Source: Nitrospiraceae bacterium (GTDB lineage Bacteria; Nitrospirota; Thermodesulfovibrionia; Thermodesulfovibrionales; Dissulfurispiraceae). Taken from it: DNA of 64,000 bases. Shown piece by piece: positions 44,979 to 53,498 of the stretch (position 1 is the first letter of the stretch; each line of letters begins with the position of its first letter). The stretch spans positions 1 to 64,000 of the forward strand of contig JAAYUK010000118.1 of assembly GCA_012517735.1 (NCBI GenBank). The letters are read 5' to 3'. The position numbers and the translations under genes are program-made. Below the pieces are notes generated by a model. It was not told the DNA's origin. It worked only from the letters and a program-made list of their open reading frames with translations, and searched no databases.

Positions 44979-45581
44979 ATGCTGAAACAGATCGTGCTGA
45001 TAATCGTTGCGGGGGTGTTTCTTATGACCATGCCGAATGTCGAGGCTGCGGAAAAGAAGTTCGAAATCGCCACGTTTGCGGGAGGGTGTTTCTGGTGTAT
45101 GGAACCGCCGTTTGAAAAGCTTGCCGGAGTGAAAGATGTTGTTTCAGGCTATACCGGGGGGCACAAGACGAACCCGACCTATCAGGAGGTGTCAGCGGGA
45201 ACGACCGGACATGCCGAAGCAATACAGGTGACCTATGACCCGTCAAAAGTGAGCTATGCAAAACTGCTCGATACCTTCTGGCGTCAGATCGATCCGACCG
45301 ATGCAGGCGGCTCGTTTGTGGACCGCGGTTCACAGTATCGTTCAGCGATTTTCTATCACTCGGAAGAGCAACGCCGCCTTGCTGAGCAGTCAAAGGCAGA
45401 TTTGGCAAGATCCGGGAAGTTTTCGGCTCCGATCGTTACGGAGATTGTCAAGGCAGGAGTGTTCTATCCGGCGGAAGAATACCATCAGGACTATTACAGG
45501 AAGAATCCGATCCGGTACAAATATTACCGCTTCAATTCCGGAAGAGACCAGTATATCAAGAAGGTCTGGGGCGCACAGTAA
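44979..45581 (+). CDS. msrA: Exported peptide methionine sulfoxide reductase A
   Basis: A 200-residue MsrA with an N-terminal signal peptide (IVLIIVAGVFLMTMPNVEA), so it acts in the periplasm. Catalytic Cys37 in GGCFWCME, then GYTGGHKTNPTYQEV, HAEAIQVTYDP and FYPAEEYHQDYY. The ATG at 44979 follows GGAGGAG; the longer frame upstream lacks support. No msrB domain or neighbour, so it handles the S form of methionine sulfoxide only. Confidence 0.96.
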   Translation: MLKQIVLIIVAGVFLMTMPNVEAAEKKFEIATFAGGCFWCMEPPFEKLAGVKDVVSGYTGGHKTNPTYQEVSAGTTGHAEAIQVTYDPSKVSYAKLLDTFWRQIDPTDAGGSFVDRGSQYRSAIFYHSEEQRRLAEQSKADLARSGKFSAPIVTEIVKAGVFYPAEEYHQDYYRKNPIRYKYYRFNSGRDQYIKKVWGAQ

Positions 45582-45617
45582 CCTGGAGAAGGTTTTCCGC
45601 ACTCAGCGAAGTTCAAC

Positions 45618-45953
45618 TCAGGATAAGCTGCAGGTTGCCATCTGGTCCCTGATTGCAGAGAGCCAGGCATTGCGCTCCCGCAGGACAAACCGGATCTTTT
45701 CATGCCTTGTCGTGGTCACTTCAACAGCATTGGGAATGAGCATGGCAGTCTTCGTGCCGGTGATCGAAGCGAGTTCGCCGAGCGCAAAAGCGACCTCTTT
45801 CTTTATGGCCGGTCCGCCGAGAATGTACCCTACAAAAACCAGACGGTGATTGGTCAGATACAGCGCGCCCGAGAGCGTGGTGTCTTCGACCTGCAGGCTT
45901 GCAAGCCCTTTCCTCAGAATCTGTTCATCCGGCTGCGTCGGAAAACTGTACAT
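45618..45953 (-). CDS. GRAM/PH-like domain protein
   Basis: A 111-residue protein composed of one GRAM/bacterial PH-like domain: GALYLTNHRLVFVGY, ELASITGTKTAMLIPNAVEVTT and a C-terminal amphipathic helix. Such proteins may bind membranes or act as adaptors; function unknown. Convergent with msrA. Confidence 0.78.
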   Translation of the reverse strand: MYSFPTQPDEQILRKGLASLQVEDTTLSGALYLTNHRLVFVGYILGGPAIKKEVAFALGELASITGTKTAMLIPNAVEVTTTRHEKIRFVLRERNAWLSAIRDQMATCSLS

Positions 45954-46167
45954 GAATACCTCTTCGGGGAGACCTGCGCGCCCGAAGGCGCATCATGCAT
46001 TGTAGCACGCCGGGATGATGCTCCGCCCGTCCAGAGTGCCGGATCTGGGTCTGATATAATAAACCACGGATGTCAGCACTGCTTGCGGAACATATGCTGG
46101 CTTTTTATGCCGGCTCACTGGTCAGCAGAATCAACATCGTTCGATTCTGCCGGGGAGGTAGTCAACC

Positions 46168-46539
46168 ATGATTATCAAGTCAGTCTATTCCGGGGTGCCG
46201 CCATATATTACCAAGGACGGCTCGATCATCCGGGAGCTGATGCATCCTGCGGTACAGGGAAACCGGAACCAGAGCCTTGCCGAAGCGATTGTTCCTCCCG
46301 GATCGGAAACCCATCTGCATCAGCACCGGCAGACCGAGGAACTCTATCACTTCACTGCCGGGCGCGGGATAATGCAGCTCGGCGAGGAGCGTTTCCCGGT
46401 GGAGGCGGGAGACACCATCTGCATACCTCCCGGAACTCTCCATGCAGTCAGCAATACCGGTCCTGACGATCTGCGGATACTCTGCGTCTGTTGCCCTCCC
46501 TACAGCCATGACGACACCGAACTGGTTGTGACCGCCTGA
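46168..46539 (+). CDS. Small cupin-domain protein
   Basis: A 123-residue single-domain cupin. Motif 1 has ETHLHQHRQTEELYHFTAG (metal ligands His, His, Glu) and motif 2 has PPGTLHAVSN (His), so the metal site is intact. Substrate unknown. Ribosome binding site GGGGAGG. Its stop overlaps the ATG of the next gene (TGATG), so the two are coupled. Confidence 0.88.
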   Translation: MIIKSVYSGVPPYITKDGSIIRELMHPAVQGNRNQSLAEAIVPPGSETHLHQHRQTEELYHFTAGRGIMQLGEERFPVEAGDTICIPPGTLHAVSNTGPDDLRILCVCCPPYSHDDTELVVTA

Positions 46540-46931
46540 TGCCCATGCATGTACCGCGCAAACAGTTCGAACGCTATGCGGAAAAGGCCCTTGCCGGCAT
46601 CCCCCGGAAATACCGCAAGCTGTTTCACAATATCAGCATTATTGTGCAGGACATGCCCGATGAAGAGGATGTCAGACTCACTGGCGTTCCCGCTGATGAG
46701 TTGCTTGGACTTTTCAAGGGAGCGTCCATTGTCGAAGAAGAGAGTTTCTTTGCCGTTCCGCCCCCTCTTCCGAATGCCATTTATCTCTATCAGAAAAATA
46801 TCGAGGCCATCTGCCGGACAGAGCGGGAACTGATCAGCGAAATTCGCATGACACTGCTGCATGAGGTGGGGCACTATTTCGGTATGACGGAAGAAGATCT
46901 TGAAGCATTTGAAAACGGTGGCAAACAGTAA
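46539..46931 (+). CDS. Zincin-like metallopeptidase (TTHA0227/MpnA-type)
   Basis: A 130-residue minimal zincin. LLHEVGHYFGMTEEDL gives HExxH plus a downstream Glu/Asp-rich helix, as in the small metallopeptidase family first seen in Thermus. The N-terminus PRKQFERYAEKALAGIP is also typical. Soluble, function unknown. Translationally coupled to the cupin gene. Confidence 0.88.
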   Translation: MPMHVPRKQFERYAEKALAGIPRKYRKLFHNISIIVQDMPDEEDVRLTGVPADELLGLFKGASIVEEESFFAVPPPLPNAIYLYQKNIEAICRTERELISEIRMTLLHEVGHYFGMTEEDLEAFENGGKQ

Positions 46932-47043
46932 TCCCAATCATTTGGAACGCTGTTGTCTTGCCCGGAGAGATCAACGCAGAGCAGCCCGCACATTGACATC
47001 AACTTGCGGCTTCTGGTGACATACGTCGATGAAATCGATTTGT

Positions 47044-47281
47044 TTTAACCCACAATGGTCATTGGATTCGCCCCAAGACGCTCTAAGCCTGGCAGGACTG
47101 GCAACAAAGCGGATGTATTTGGCGAAGCGGCACATACAGGGCGTATGGGCGAGGCGAATACTACGGAGGAGGGCTGGATGCCGTCCGGGGAGCGGAGCCC
47201 CCGAAAATGTCGATGACTTTTCGGGGTGGCAGTTGAGCGGCGTTGCCTGTCCTGCCGGCCTGATGACAATTCCGGGTTTAA
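47044..47281 (+). repeat. Dispersed long imperfect-palindrome repeat, copy 2
   Basis: Starts TTTAACCCACAATGGTCATT and ends with its mirror AATGACAATTCCGGGTTTAA. AGCCTGGCAGGACTGGCAAC is mirrored by GTTGCCTGTCCTGCCGGCCT. Compared with copies 1 and 3 it carries about 45 extra bp (around 47195-47238). It fills most of the 46932-47315 gap and lies in the same orientation as copy 3, on the other side of the reductase module. Confidence 0.87.
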
Positions 47282-47315
47282 CGGGAAACTGGTTGTTTGT
47301 CTGAGCTGATGATAA

Positions 47316-48989
47316 ATGAAAAATTCCGTATTTGAAGAGCTGAAGAATTCAGAGGCCCAGTTATTCCAGAACTGGCTGCAAAATATGCGGCAGGTTGGGC
47401 GGGTCAAGCATATATGCATAAGCCGCGAGGACTGCCTGCTGACACTCAAGAGTTTTCTTGCCATTTTACATCATGGCATAAACGGGAAAGACATCAATCC
47501 GTTTGATATTGTTATGAGGGACTCGGACTCGTTCCTCCGGTCGCTGATTTGCCATGCGCGAAACTGGAGAGAGACCGGATTAGGGATTGCTGATTTCATT
47601 TTTATCGTGAAATTACTGGTCCAGACGATTGAAGACGCTCTCTTGCAGCAGGAATCGTTCGATTGCAAGAAAAGCCATGCGCTCCATGATCTTCGGAGAA
47701 AGGCAAATATCATTGAATCCGCCATTATTCTGGACTGGGAGAAAACCGGGAATCAGGAAAACGCTCGGGATGTGCATGAGCGGTACCGCCGTCTTCTTGC
47801 TGACAAAAAGCGCTATGAGTGGTTTTTTCAGACAACGGCCAATCTCGCGATAGTATGCAACGCAGAAGGGGTCGTGATAGAAGCCAATCCGGAAGCCATG
47901 ACTTTTTTTGGCGGAAGAAAGGTTGTTGGAAGGTATTGCTGGGAGCTGCTGCAACTGGGGGTCAATACGTTGCCCATGGTTTTTCAACGGTATGCTCCGG
48001 GAAAAGAACACATGATCACATTGCATACGGAATCCGGTGAATTTTTTTTGGAGATGCGGTGTTTTCAGTTTGATGCGTCTTTGGTCCAGCAGCAGGTTCT
48101 GTTTGTTTTGAACGATATCAGCAGATTGGTGGGAGAGCGCAAAGCCCATCATCGTAACGTGCGGGAAAGGAGTCCTGCGGGATCCCAAACGGAGAAACTG
48201 CTGGAGGCTGTTGTTTCGTCGGTTGCGGAGGGCATTCTGCTGATCGATGAGGATAGGGAGATTATCAAGGCCAATCCGCGGTCCGGGGAGATTTTCGGGA
48301 TTCTGGAACAGAACCTCATTGGTACTGATATTCGGTCCCTTGTGGATGCGACCGGTGCTGCCTTGATGGAAGAGTATTTTGGTCAATTGGTTGAGGGGCA
48401 GCGGATGAGTGGAGCGATGAACGGTCTTTATGTCGATGGCGGTCCGGTTCCGCTAACTATTACGATCGCTCGTATCGATCTGGATCGAAAAAAATACTGG
48501 GCGATTGTGCTCTGTGATAATACCGAACGTGAAGCCATGGCGGAAAACTTGCGCTGCGAAATGAAACAGGTTGAGGATGTCAGTAGTGCGCTCAAGACAA
48601 TCTTGCAGAGATCTTCTGATGAACGACGCAAGCTTGAGAACAGCATTGCATCGCGCATTCGCGACTCATTGTTGCCGGCAATCCGGAGGCTTGCCCGCGA
48701 ATCAGACGTGTCGGTCCGAAAGCAACATATCACGCTGCTGGAAGACCAGCTGGTTTCCCTGACATCCGGGCATGATGCAGAGCTTGAAGCTGCATTTTTG
48801 AGGCTCAGCAAGACTGAACTGGAGATCTGTCGTTTGATACGTTCCGGAGCCGGCAGTAAAGATATCAGTGAGGTGCTCAATATTTCCGTGGAAACCGTTC
48901 ATACCCATCGGAAAAAGATCAGGAAAAAATTAGGATTGTCAAATAAAAAGGTTAATATCAGGACGTTTCTGGACAATCGTTCATTCTGA
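47316..48989 (+). CDS. PAS-domain LuxR-type transcriptional regulator
   Basis: A 557-residue cytoplasmic regulator. The first ~140 helical residues resemble an RsbR-type N-terminal sensory domain. Two PAS domains follow (near FFQTTANLAIVCNAEG and VVSSVAEGILLIDEDR), then a coiled helix, then a C-terminal LuxR HTH (LSKTELEICRLIRSG, DISEVLNISVETVHTHRKKIRKKLG). It is the first gene of the repeat-flanked module and probably regulates the flavoproteins and cytochrome downstream. The ligand is unknown. Confidence 0.9.
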   Translation: MKNSVFEELKNSEAQLFQNWLQNMRQVGRVKHICISREDCLLTLKSFLAILHHGINGKDINPFDIVMRDSDSFLRSLICHARNWRETGLGIADFIFIVKLLVQTIEDALLQQESFDCKKSHALHDLRRKANIIESAIILDWEKTGNQENARDVHERYRRLLADKKRYEWFFQTTANLAIVCNAEGVVIEANPEAMTFFGGRKVVGRYCWELLQLGVNTLPMVFQRYAPGKEHMITLHTESGEFFLEMRCFQFDASLVQQQVLFVLNDISRLVGERKAHHRNVRERSPAGSQTEKLLEAVVSSVAEGILLIDEDREIIKANPRSGEIFGILEQNLIGTDIRSLVDATGAALMEEYFGQLVEGQRMSGAMNGLYVDGGPVPLTITIARIDLDRKKYWAIVLCDNTEREAMAENLRCEMKQVEDVSSALKTILQRSSDERRKLENSIASRIRDSLLPAIRRLARESDVSVRKQHITLLEDQLVSLTSGHDAELEAAFLRLSKTELEICRLIRSGAGSKDISEVLNISVETVHTHRKKIRKKLGLSNKKVNIRTFLDNRSF

Positions 48990-49039
48990 AGGACGATTGT
49001 GAGCCAGATCAAAATACAACAGCATGCATGGAGATTGTT

Positions 49040-50443
49040 ATGTGGGATCAATCAGTTGATGTTCTCGTTATAGGATCAGGCTTTGCCGGGCTTTCTGCTG
49101 CCATTGAAGCAAGCAAGGCCGGTGCGACGACGATCATTATCGACAAGATGCATGTTCCTGGCGGTAATTCGGCAATCAGTGGAGGTTTGCTGAGTGCTGC
49201 GGGCTCACCCTTGCAGGAGCAGTCGGGCATATACGACTCTGTCAGCCTAATGGTTGCTGATATGCTCGCTGCGGGACAACACCTGAATCATCCCAATCTT
49301 GCCCGAATCGTGGCTGAGCATTCGGTGGAGGCCCTGCTGTGGACGATAGAGGAACTGGGCGTGCAATATAAAGACCGGTTAAGCCACCTTGGAGGGCATT
49401 CCGTGCCGCGGACCTATAATACCAGAACAACATCCGGTGCCGGCATTATCAGGCCAATGCTTGCGTGTTGTCGAAAGATGGGCATTCCAATTCGGCTTGC
49501 CACGTATCTTGAGCGTTTCATTACCGATCCTCAAGGCGCGGTTGAGGGAGTTGTTGTGCGTGAAGGATATGTATTCCCGAATGCGGAAAGCGGTACGGAA
49601 AAACGTATTCGGGCTAGGCGCGCGATTATTCTGGCCTCAGGGGGGTTTGCGCGTGATGTTGCATTCCGGACGATTCAGAACCCGATGCTTTCGCAGGATA
49701 TTCAAAGCACCAACCATCCCGGAGCAACTGCGGAGACATTGAAGGCGGTTCTGACCATCGGCGGCACCCCGGTGCATCTCTCGCACATTCAACTGGGGCC
49801 GTGGTCTTCACGGGACGAGGAAGGATTCGGCGTAGGCTCAATGTTCTCAATGCTTGCGGGATTCCCCTATGGCATATTGGTGGATGTTTTCACCGGCAAG
49901 CGGTTTGTCAATGAGCTTGCTGACCGGAGACTCCTCGTAGATGCAATGCTGATGTCCGGAGTCGAGTCGATAGCCATTGTAGATCAGTCCGGAGTGAGGG
50001 AGGCTTCAACGCTTGATCAGTGTCTGAAAAGGGGGGTTGTGGCAAAGTATGACAGCATAGAGGCGTTGGCGGAGGCTAATCACATCCCCGCTGATTCTCT
50101 CCAGCTTACTATCAGAAAGTACAATTCCTTTGTCGAAAAGGGTGTGGATGAAGAGTATGGAAAACCTATCTCGCGCGACAGTGCTCCGATCACAACCCCT
50201 CCATTCTATTCGATTCGTCTCATCTCGAAAGTGCACTATTGTATGGGAGGACTGCTGATTAATGAGGATGCGCAGGTGATGCATATTCAATCACAGCTTC
50301 CTGTCGGGCGCCTGTATGCAGCGGGAGAGATTACCGGTGGAATTCACGGCGCGAGCCGTTTGGGCGGCAACTCGATTGTTGAATGCATTGTTTTTGGACG
50401 GATTGCAGGTCAAAAAGCAGCTCTGGAAACGATACGTTCGTAA
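49040..50443 (+). CDS. Cytoplasmic flavocytochrome-c-like FAD reductase subunit
   Basis: A 467-residue FAD-binding protein of the fumarate/urocanate reductase superfamily, without signal peptide. FAD fold VLVIGSGFAGLSAAIEA, GGNSAISGG, and AAGEITGGIHGASRLGGNS. By alignment with flavocytochrome c3, catalytic Arg (ELADRR, R296), His399 (VHYCMGG) and Arg440 (SRLGG) are kept, while the His that clamps fumarate is Gly (QLGPW). The substrate is probably not fumarate. The ATG at 49040 has GGAG at proper spacing; an ATG at 49028 is in frame. It lacks an export signal although its paralogue downstream has one. Confidence 0.87.
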   Translation: MWDQSVDVLVIGSGFAGLSAAIEASKAGATTIIIDKMHVPGGNSAISGGLLSAAGSPLQEQSGIYDSVSLMVADMLAAGQHLNHPNLARIVAEHSVEALLWTIEELGVQYKDRLSHLGGHSVPRTYNTRTTSGAGIIRPMLACCRKMGIPIRLATYLERFITDPQGAVEGVVVREGYVFPNAESGTEKRIRARRAIILASGGFARDVAFRTIQNPMLSQDIQSTNHPGATAETLKAVLTIGGTPVHLSHIQLGPWSSRDEEGFGVGSMFSMLAGFPYGILVDVFTGKRFVNELADRRLLVDAMLMSGVESIAIVDQSGVREASTLDQCLKRGVVAKYDSIEALAEANHIPADSLQLTIRKYNSFVEKGVDEEYGKPISRDSAPITTPPFYSIRLISKVHYCMGGLLINEDAQVMHIQSQLPVGRLYAAGEITGGIHGASRLGGNSIVECIVFGRIAGQKAALETIRS

Positions 50444-50570
50444 CAATGCCTCCGTATCACAGCCTGCCAGCAGCAGGTTGAGAACTATTGACGTGACATG
50501 CTGCCATTACTCTCATAGCGTTGTTTTTGCTTACTATTGTTGATCAAGCATCTTTTCTGCTTCGACTGGG

Positions 50571-50600
50571 TACCCAATAATACCCAATAATACCCCATTT
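50571..50600. repeat. Tandem 10-bp repeat TACCCAATAA
   Basis: Two exact units (50571-50580, 50581-50590) and a partial third (TACCCCATTT). The period equals one DNA helical turn, as in arrays of regulator-binding sites. Confidence 0.6.
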
Positions 50601-50710
50601 CATACCATTCTTGAACAAACCGAACGCTTGTACTATTCAAAGCATGAGCAGCCGAACAACAGAAAAAACGCAAACGGATCTTTTTTGCAATTCCCCTGAT
50701 GAGCGCAAAT

Positions 50711-50729
50711 ATCAACCGCAGCGGTTGAT
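50711..50729. promoter_or_regulatory. Perfect 19-bp palindrome, candidate operator
   Basis: ATCAACCGC-A-GCGGTTGAT, 9-bp arms around a central A, about 130 bp before the Tat-exported flavoprotein gene. The form suits a dimeric regulator such as the LuxR-type protein at 47316. Confidence 0.55.
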
Positions 50730-50861
50730 CTGGCTCTTGAAAGGGTGGATTTTATGGCCGGATGACGGAAGGTAGTCCAGAATTTCAGTGGGCGCTTGTT
50801 AGCGAGTATTACTCCTCAAGCGAATCGATCCAAATTATAGCGTGCATGCGGAGGTTGAATC

Positions 50862-52433
50862 ATGGAAAGGGCAAAAGAGACGACAAGCGAAGATGTAGGT
50901 GTAAGCCGGCGGTCACTGCTCAAGGGCGCTGCCGCGCTCGGCGCTGCTGTTGCAGGAGGAGTCGCGCTGAATCTTGCAGCACCTGGGTCCTCGGAAGCCG
51001 GAACGCGGATGCTGCCGAAAAAATGGGATCAGACGGTTGATGTTATCGTGGTCGGATCGGGGTTTGCGGGAATGGCGGCATCGGCGGAAGCGGCGGGAGC
51101 AGGCGCAAAGGTTGTTGTGCTTGAAAAAATGCCTACCTACGGCGGAAATTCGATCATCAACGGTGGAGTATATGCTTCATGGAATGACAAATTCCATTAT
51201 CGCGAAAATCTCAAGCTTGGGGAAGACAGTGCAGAGCTTCATATGCAGGATACCCTGAAGGGCGGAGATTATTACAATAATCCAGCTCTCGTGAAGATTC
51301 TTGCAGAAAATGCGACCGATGCGCTCAACTGGATGATTGATGAGGGAGGAGCGGAAATCAGGCCCACGGTGTTTCGTACCGGTGGACATTCCGCATACAG
51401 AACGCACGCAGCCAAGATGGGAGTCGGGAAAGAATACGTCGAGGCACTCCGTCGGATTGGGCAGAAGCGTGGGGTAAAAATTGAACTTGGCACGCAGGTC
51501 AGCTGGATTTGGCGAAAGGACGCTGACCCTCAGAGCCCGGTTCTTGGCGTGGAAGTGAAAAAGGGCCGTAAAACGATGAATATCCGTGCGCTTCGGGGCG
51601 TCGTGCTCGCATCCGGGGGATTCAGCCGTGATCTGAAAATGCGTTCCGTACATTATCCGTTTCTCACGGATGACATGAAAAGCACGAACCATCCAGGCGC
51701 TACGGGAGAGATCATCCGCTATGCGCAGGCGATTGGTGCGGAGGCCATGCAACTTAATTTCATACAGCTCTACCCCTATGCAGATCCGGAAACCGGGGTG
51801 CTGGATAGCCCTGCGTTATATCCCTTTAATGGGCCGGGAACAGGTGTTGTGTATGTGACAAAACATGGCAAACGTTTTGTCAGTGAGCTTGAGAGACGTG
51901 ATGTTGTTTCCCACGCCCAAATAAAACTCGGCGCAAGTATGAAGCCAACATATACTGTTTTCAGTGATGAAATGGTGCTGAAATTCGGCGGTTCAAGAGA
52001 GGAACTGGAAGCCGGCGTGAAAAAAGGCAGATTTATAAAGGCCGACACCATTGCGGAGCTTGCCCGGAAGCTTGGAATTCCGGAAGCAAACCTGGTTGAT
52101 ACCGTGAATAAACACAATCGTTATCTTTCTGAAGGGAAAGACCCGGAATTCAATAAACCCATTACGAAAGCGATGCTCCCGTTGGTAAATCCGCCTTTTT
52201 ACGCCGTTGCGCAATGGCCATCGGTTCACCATACTATGGGAGGCTTGAGAATCAATACCAACGCTCAGGTTATCGATATTAATGGGAATGTCATTCAGCG
52301 ACTGTACGCAGCGGGTGAGGTAACCGGAGGAGTTCACGGTTCCAATCGACTGGGCAGCAATGCGCTTCCTGATTGCGTAGTATTTGGCCGGATTGCAGGA
52401 AAGAATGTTGCTCGCGAAAACAACCAAGGGTAA
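50862..52433 (+). CDS. Tat-exported flavocytochrome-c-like FAD reductase subunit
   Basis: A 523-residue periplasmic flavoprotein. Tat signal SRRSLLKGAAALGAAVAGG, then FAD fold VIVVGSGFAGMAASAEA and the fumarate-reductase-superfamily signature STNHPGATGE. Catalytic residues by alignment with flavocytochrome c3: Arg346 (ELERRD), His456 (VHHTMGG) and Arg496 (SNRLGSN) are present, and His456 to Arg496 spans 40 residues as in the model. Tyr304 stands where fumarate reductase has a clamping His, a substitution known in urocanate reductase. A different unsaturated carboxylate is likely. Electrons would come from the heptaheme cytochrome 58 bp downstream. ATG behind GGAGG. Confidence 0.9.
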   Translation: MERAKETTSEDVGVSRRSLLKGAAALGAAVAGGVALNLAAPGSSEAGTRMLPKKWDQTVDVIVVGSGFAGMAASAEAAGAGAKVVVLEKMPTYGGNSIINGGVYASWNDKFHYRENLKLGEDSAELHMQDTLKGGDYYNNPALVKILAENATDALNWMIDEGGAEIRPTVFRTGGHSAYRTHAAKMGVGKEYVEALRRIGQKRGVKIELGTQVSWIWRKDADPQSPVLGVEVKKGRKTMNIRALRGVVLASGGFSRDLKMRSVHYPFLTDDMKSTNHPGATGEIIRYAQAIGAEAMQLNFIQLYPYADPETGVLDSPALYPFNGPGTGVVYVTKHGKRFVSELERRDVVSHAQIKLGASMKPTYTVFSDEMVLKFGGSREELEAGVKKGRFIKADTIAELARKLGIPEANLVDTVNKHNRYLSEGKDPEFNKPITKAMLPLVNPPFYAVAQWPSVHHTMGGLRINTNAQVIDINGNVIQRLYAAGEVTGGVHGSNRLGSNALPDCVVFGRIAGKNVARENNQG

Positions 52434-52491
52434 GAACCTGGAAACGCGGTGTATGCGTCAGAGTATCAGGAAAAGAGAAACTGAAGGTTTT

Positions 52492-53196
52492 ATGCGACGA
52501 CAGGCATTGTTGAGTGTGCTGCTGCTTTTTCTTGTAGCCTGTCCTCTTGGTGTCCTGGGGGCATCCCCGAATAAAGAGGCAGGAGGTATGAGAGGCAAAC
52601 CATCTTGCATGGAATGTCATCCGGATATTTCTGCTGTTTTGTCATCCTCTCATCCAAAAGTGGCAGGAAAGACTATCGATTCGTGCACCTCGTGTCATAG
52701 AGCCGGAAAAGAGCATGATGGATATTCAGTGCGACTGCATCGGGCGCATGGCGATCCTGCAAGGAATGTTGCGTGTACCGTGTGTCATGCGTGGTCTCCC
52801 GGCAAGAGTTTTTTCTTGCCGGCAACCAGGATATCTATCGGAGCGCCCTCAAAGGATGACATGCAGATAGTAAGAAAGGCTTTTGCTACATGGGCATCGG
52901 GATCGTACCTTGCAGCGCTTCATCAGAAAGGCAACATCGGATGCTCCCAGTGTCACGGCAAGCAGTTGCCCAAGCCGGATGACACGGTTGAAAATGGAGT
53001 ATGCTGTAATTGCCACGGCAGCTATGAAGATCTTGCGAAGAGGACCATGCCGATAGATTTCAAGGACCGAAATCCGCATAACTCGCACTATGGCCAAATT
53101 GCATGCACGGTTTGTCATAATGCTCACACGCCATCGAAGGTTCTTTGCCTGGATTGTCATAGCAACTTCAAAATGACGATACCGGGAGGCCGATAA
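52492..53196 (+). CDS. Periplasmic seven-heme c-type cytochrome
   Basis: A 234-residue exported protein with signal LLSVLLLFLVACPLGVLGA and seven CxxCH heme sites: CMECH, CTSCH, CTVCH, CSQCH, CCNCH, CTVCH and CLDCH. The C-terminal four hemes resemble the tetraheme cytochrome domain fused to the flavin domain in flavocytochrome c3; here the subunits are separate genes. It probably carries electrons to the flavoprotein encoded upstream. Start at the ATG at 52492; an in-frame ATG at 52453 is possible. Confidence 0.92.
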   Translation: MRRQALLSVLLLFLVACPLGVLGASPNKEAGGMRGKPSCMECHPDISAVLSSSHPKVAGKTIDSCTSCHRAGKEHDGYSVRLHRAHGDPARNVACTVCHAWSPGKSFFLPATRISIGAPSKDDMQIVRKAFATWASGSYLAALHQKGNIGCSQCHGKQLPKPDDTVENGVCCNCHGSYEDLAKRTMPIDFKDRNPHNSHYGQIACTVCHNAHTPSKVLCLDCHSNFKMTIPGGR

Positions 53197-53225
53197 AAGC
53201 GGAGCCTGCCTTACCTGTCTGCTGA

Positions 53226-53266
53226 GAATTCTGCTCAGGTTTCACGATGAAGCCTGAGCAGAATTC
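53226..53266. terminator. Perfect 14-bp hairpin after the cytochrome gene
   Basis: GAATTCTGCTCAGG (53226-53239) pairs exactly with CCTGAGCAGAATTC (53253-53266), loop 13 nt. It abuts repeat copy 3. No T-run follows on either strand, so termination without a factor is uncertain. Confidence 0.5.
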
Positions 53267-53459
53267 AACCCAAAAAAGTCATTGGATTCGATCGAAGGCG
53301 CTCCGAGCCCGGCTGGGCTCGCAACAGAGCGGATTTATTCGGCGAAGCGGCACATACAGGACGTATGTGCGAGGCGAATACCTCGGAGGACGGCTGGACG
53401 CCGTCCGAGAATGAGCGGCGTTGCCTGTCCGGCCGACCTAATGACAATTCTCGGATAAA
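53267..53459 (+). repeat. Dispersed long imperfect-palindrome repeat, copy 3
   Basis: About 193 bp in the same orientation as copy 2. It begins AACCCAAAAAAGTCATT, ends AATGACAATTCTCGGAT, and shares the central block GCGGATTTATTCGGCGAAGC with copy 1. It closes the 47-53.5 kb reductase module on the right and fills most of 53197-53498. Confidence 0.87.
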
Positions 53460-53498
53460 GAACACGCCATGGTGAATGTAAACTGCTAAAATATGATC

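Larger units (their letters stand above)
50444..50861. other. 418-bp intergenic region with candidate operators
   Basis: No gene is visible. It contains TTGATCAA (50540-50547), a 10-bp tandem repeat (50571-50600) and a perfect 19-bp palindrome (50711-50729). I find no -24/-12 promoter with correct spacing and no convincing -35/-10 pair. The composition looks more AT-rich than that of neighbouring housekeeping genes. Confidence 0.6.

Noticed and set aside
50571-50600. TACCCAATAA tandem repeat as a CRISPR
   Set aside because: Units are 10 bp with no spacers and there are no cas genes.
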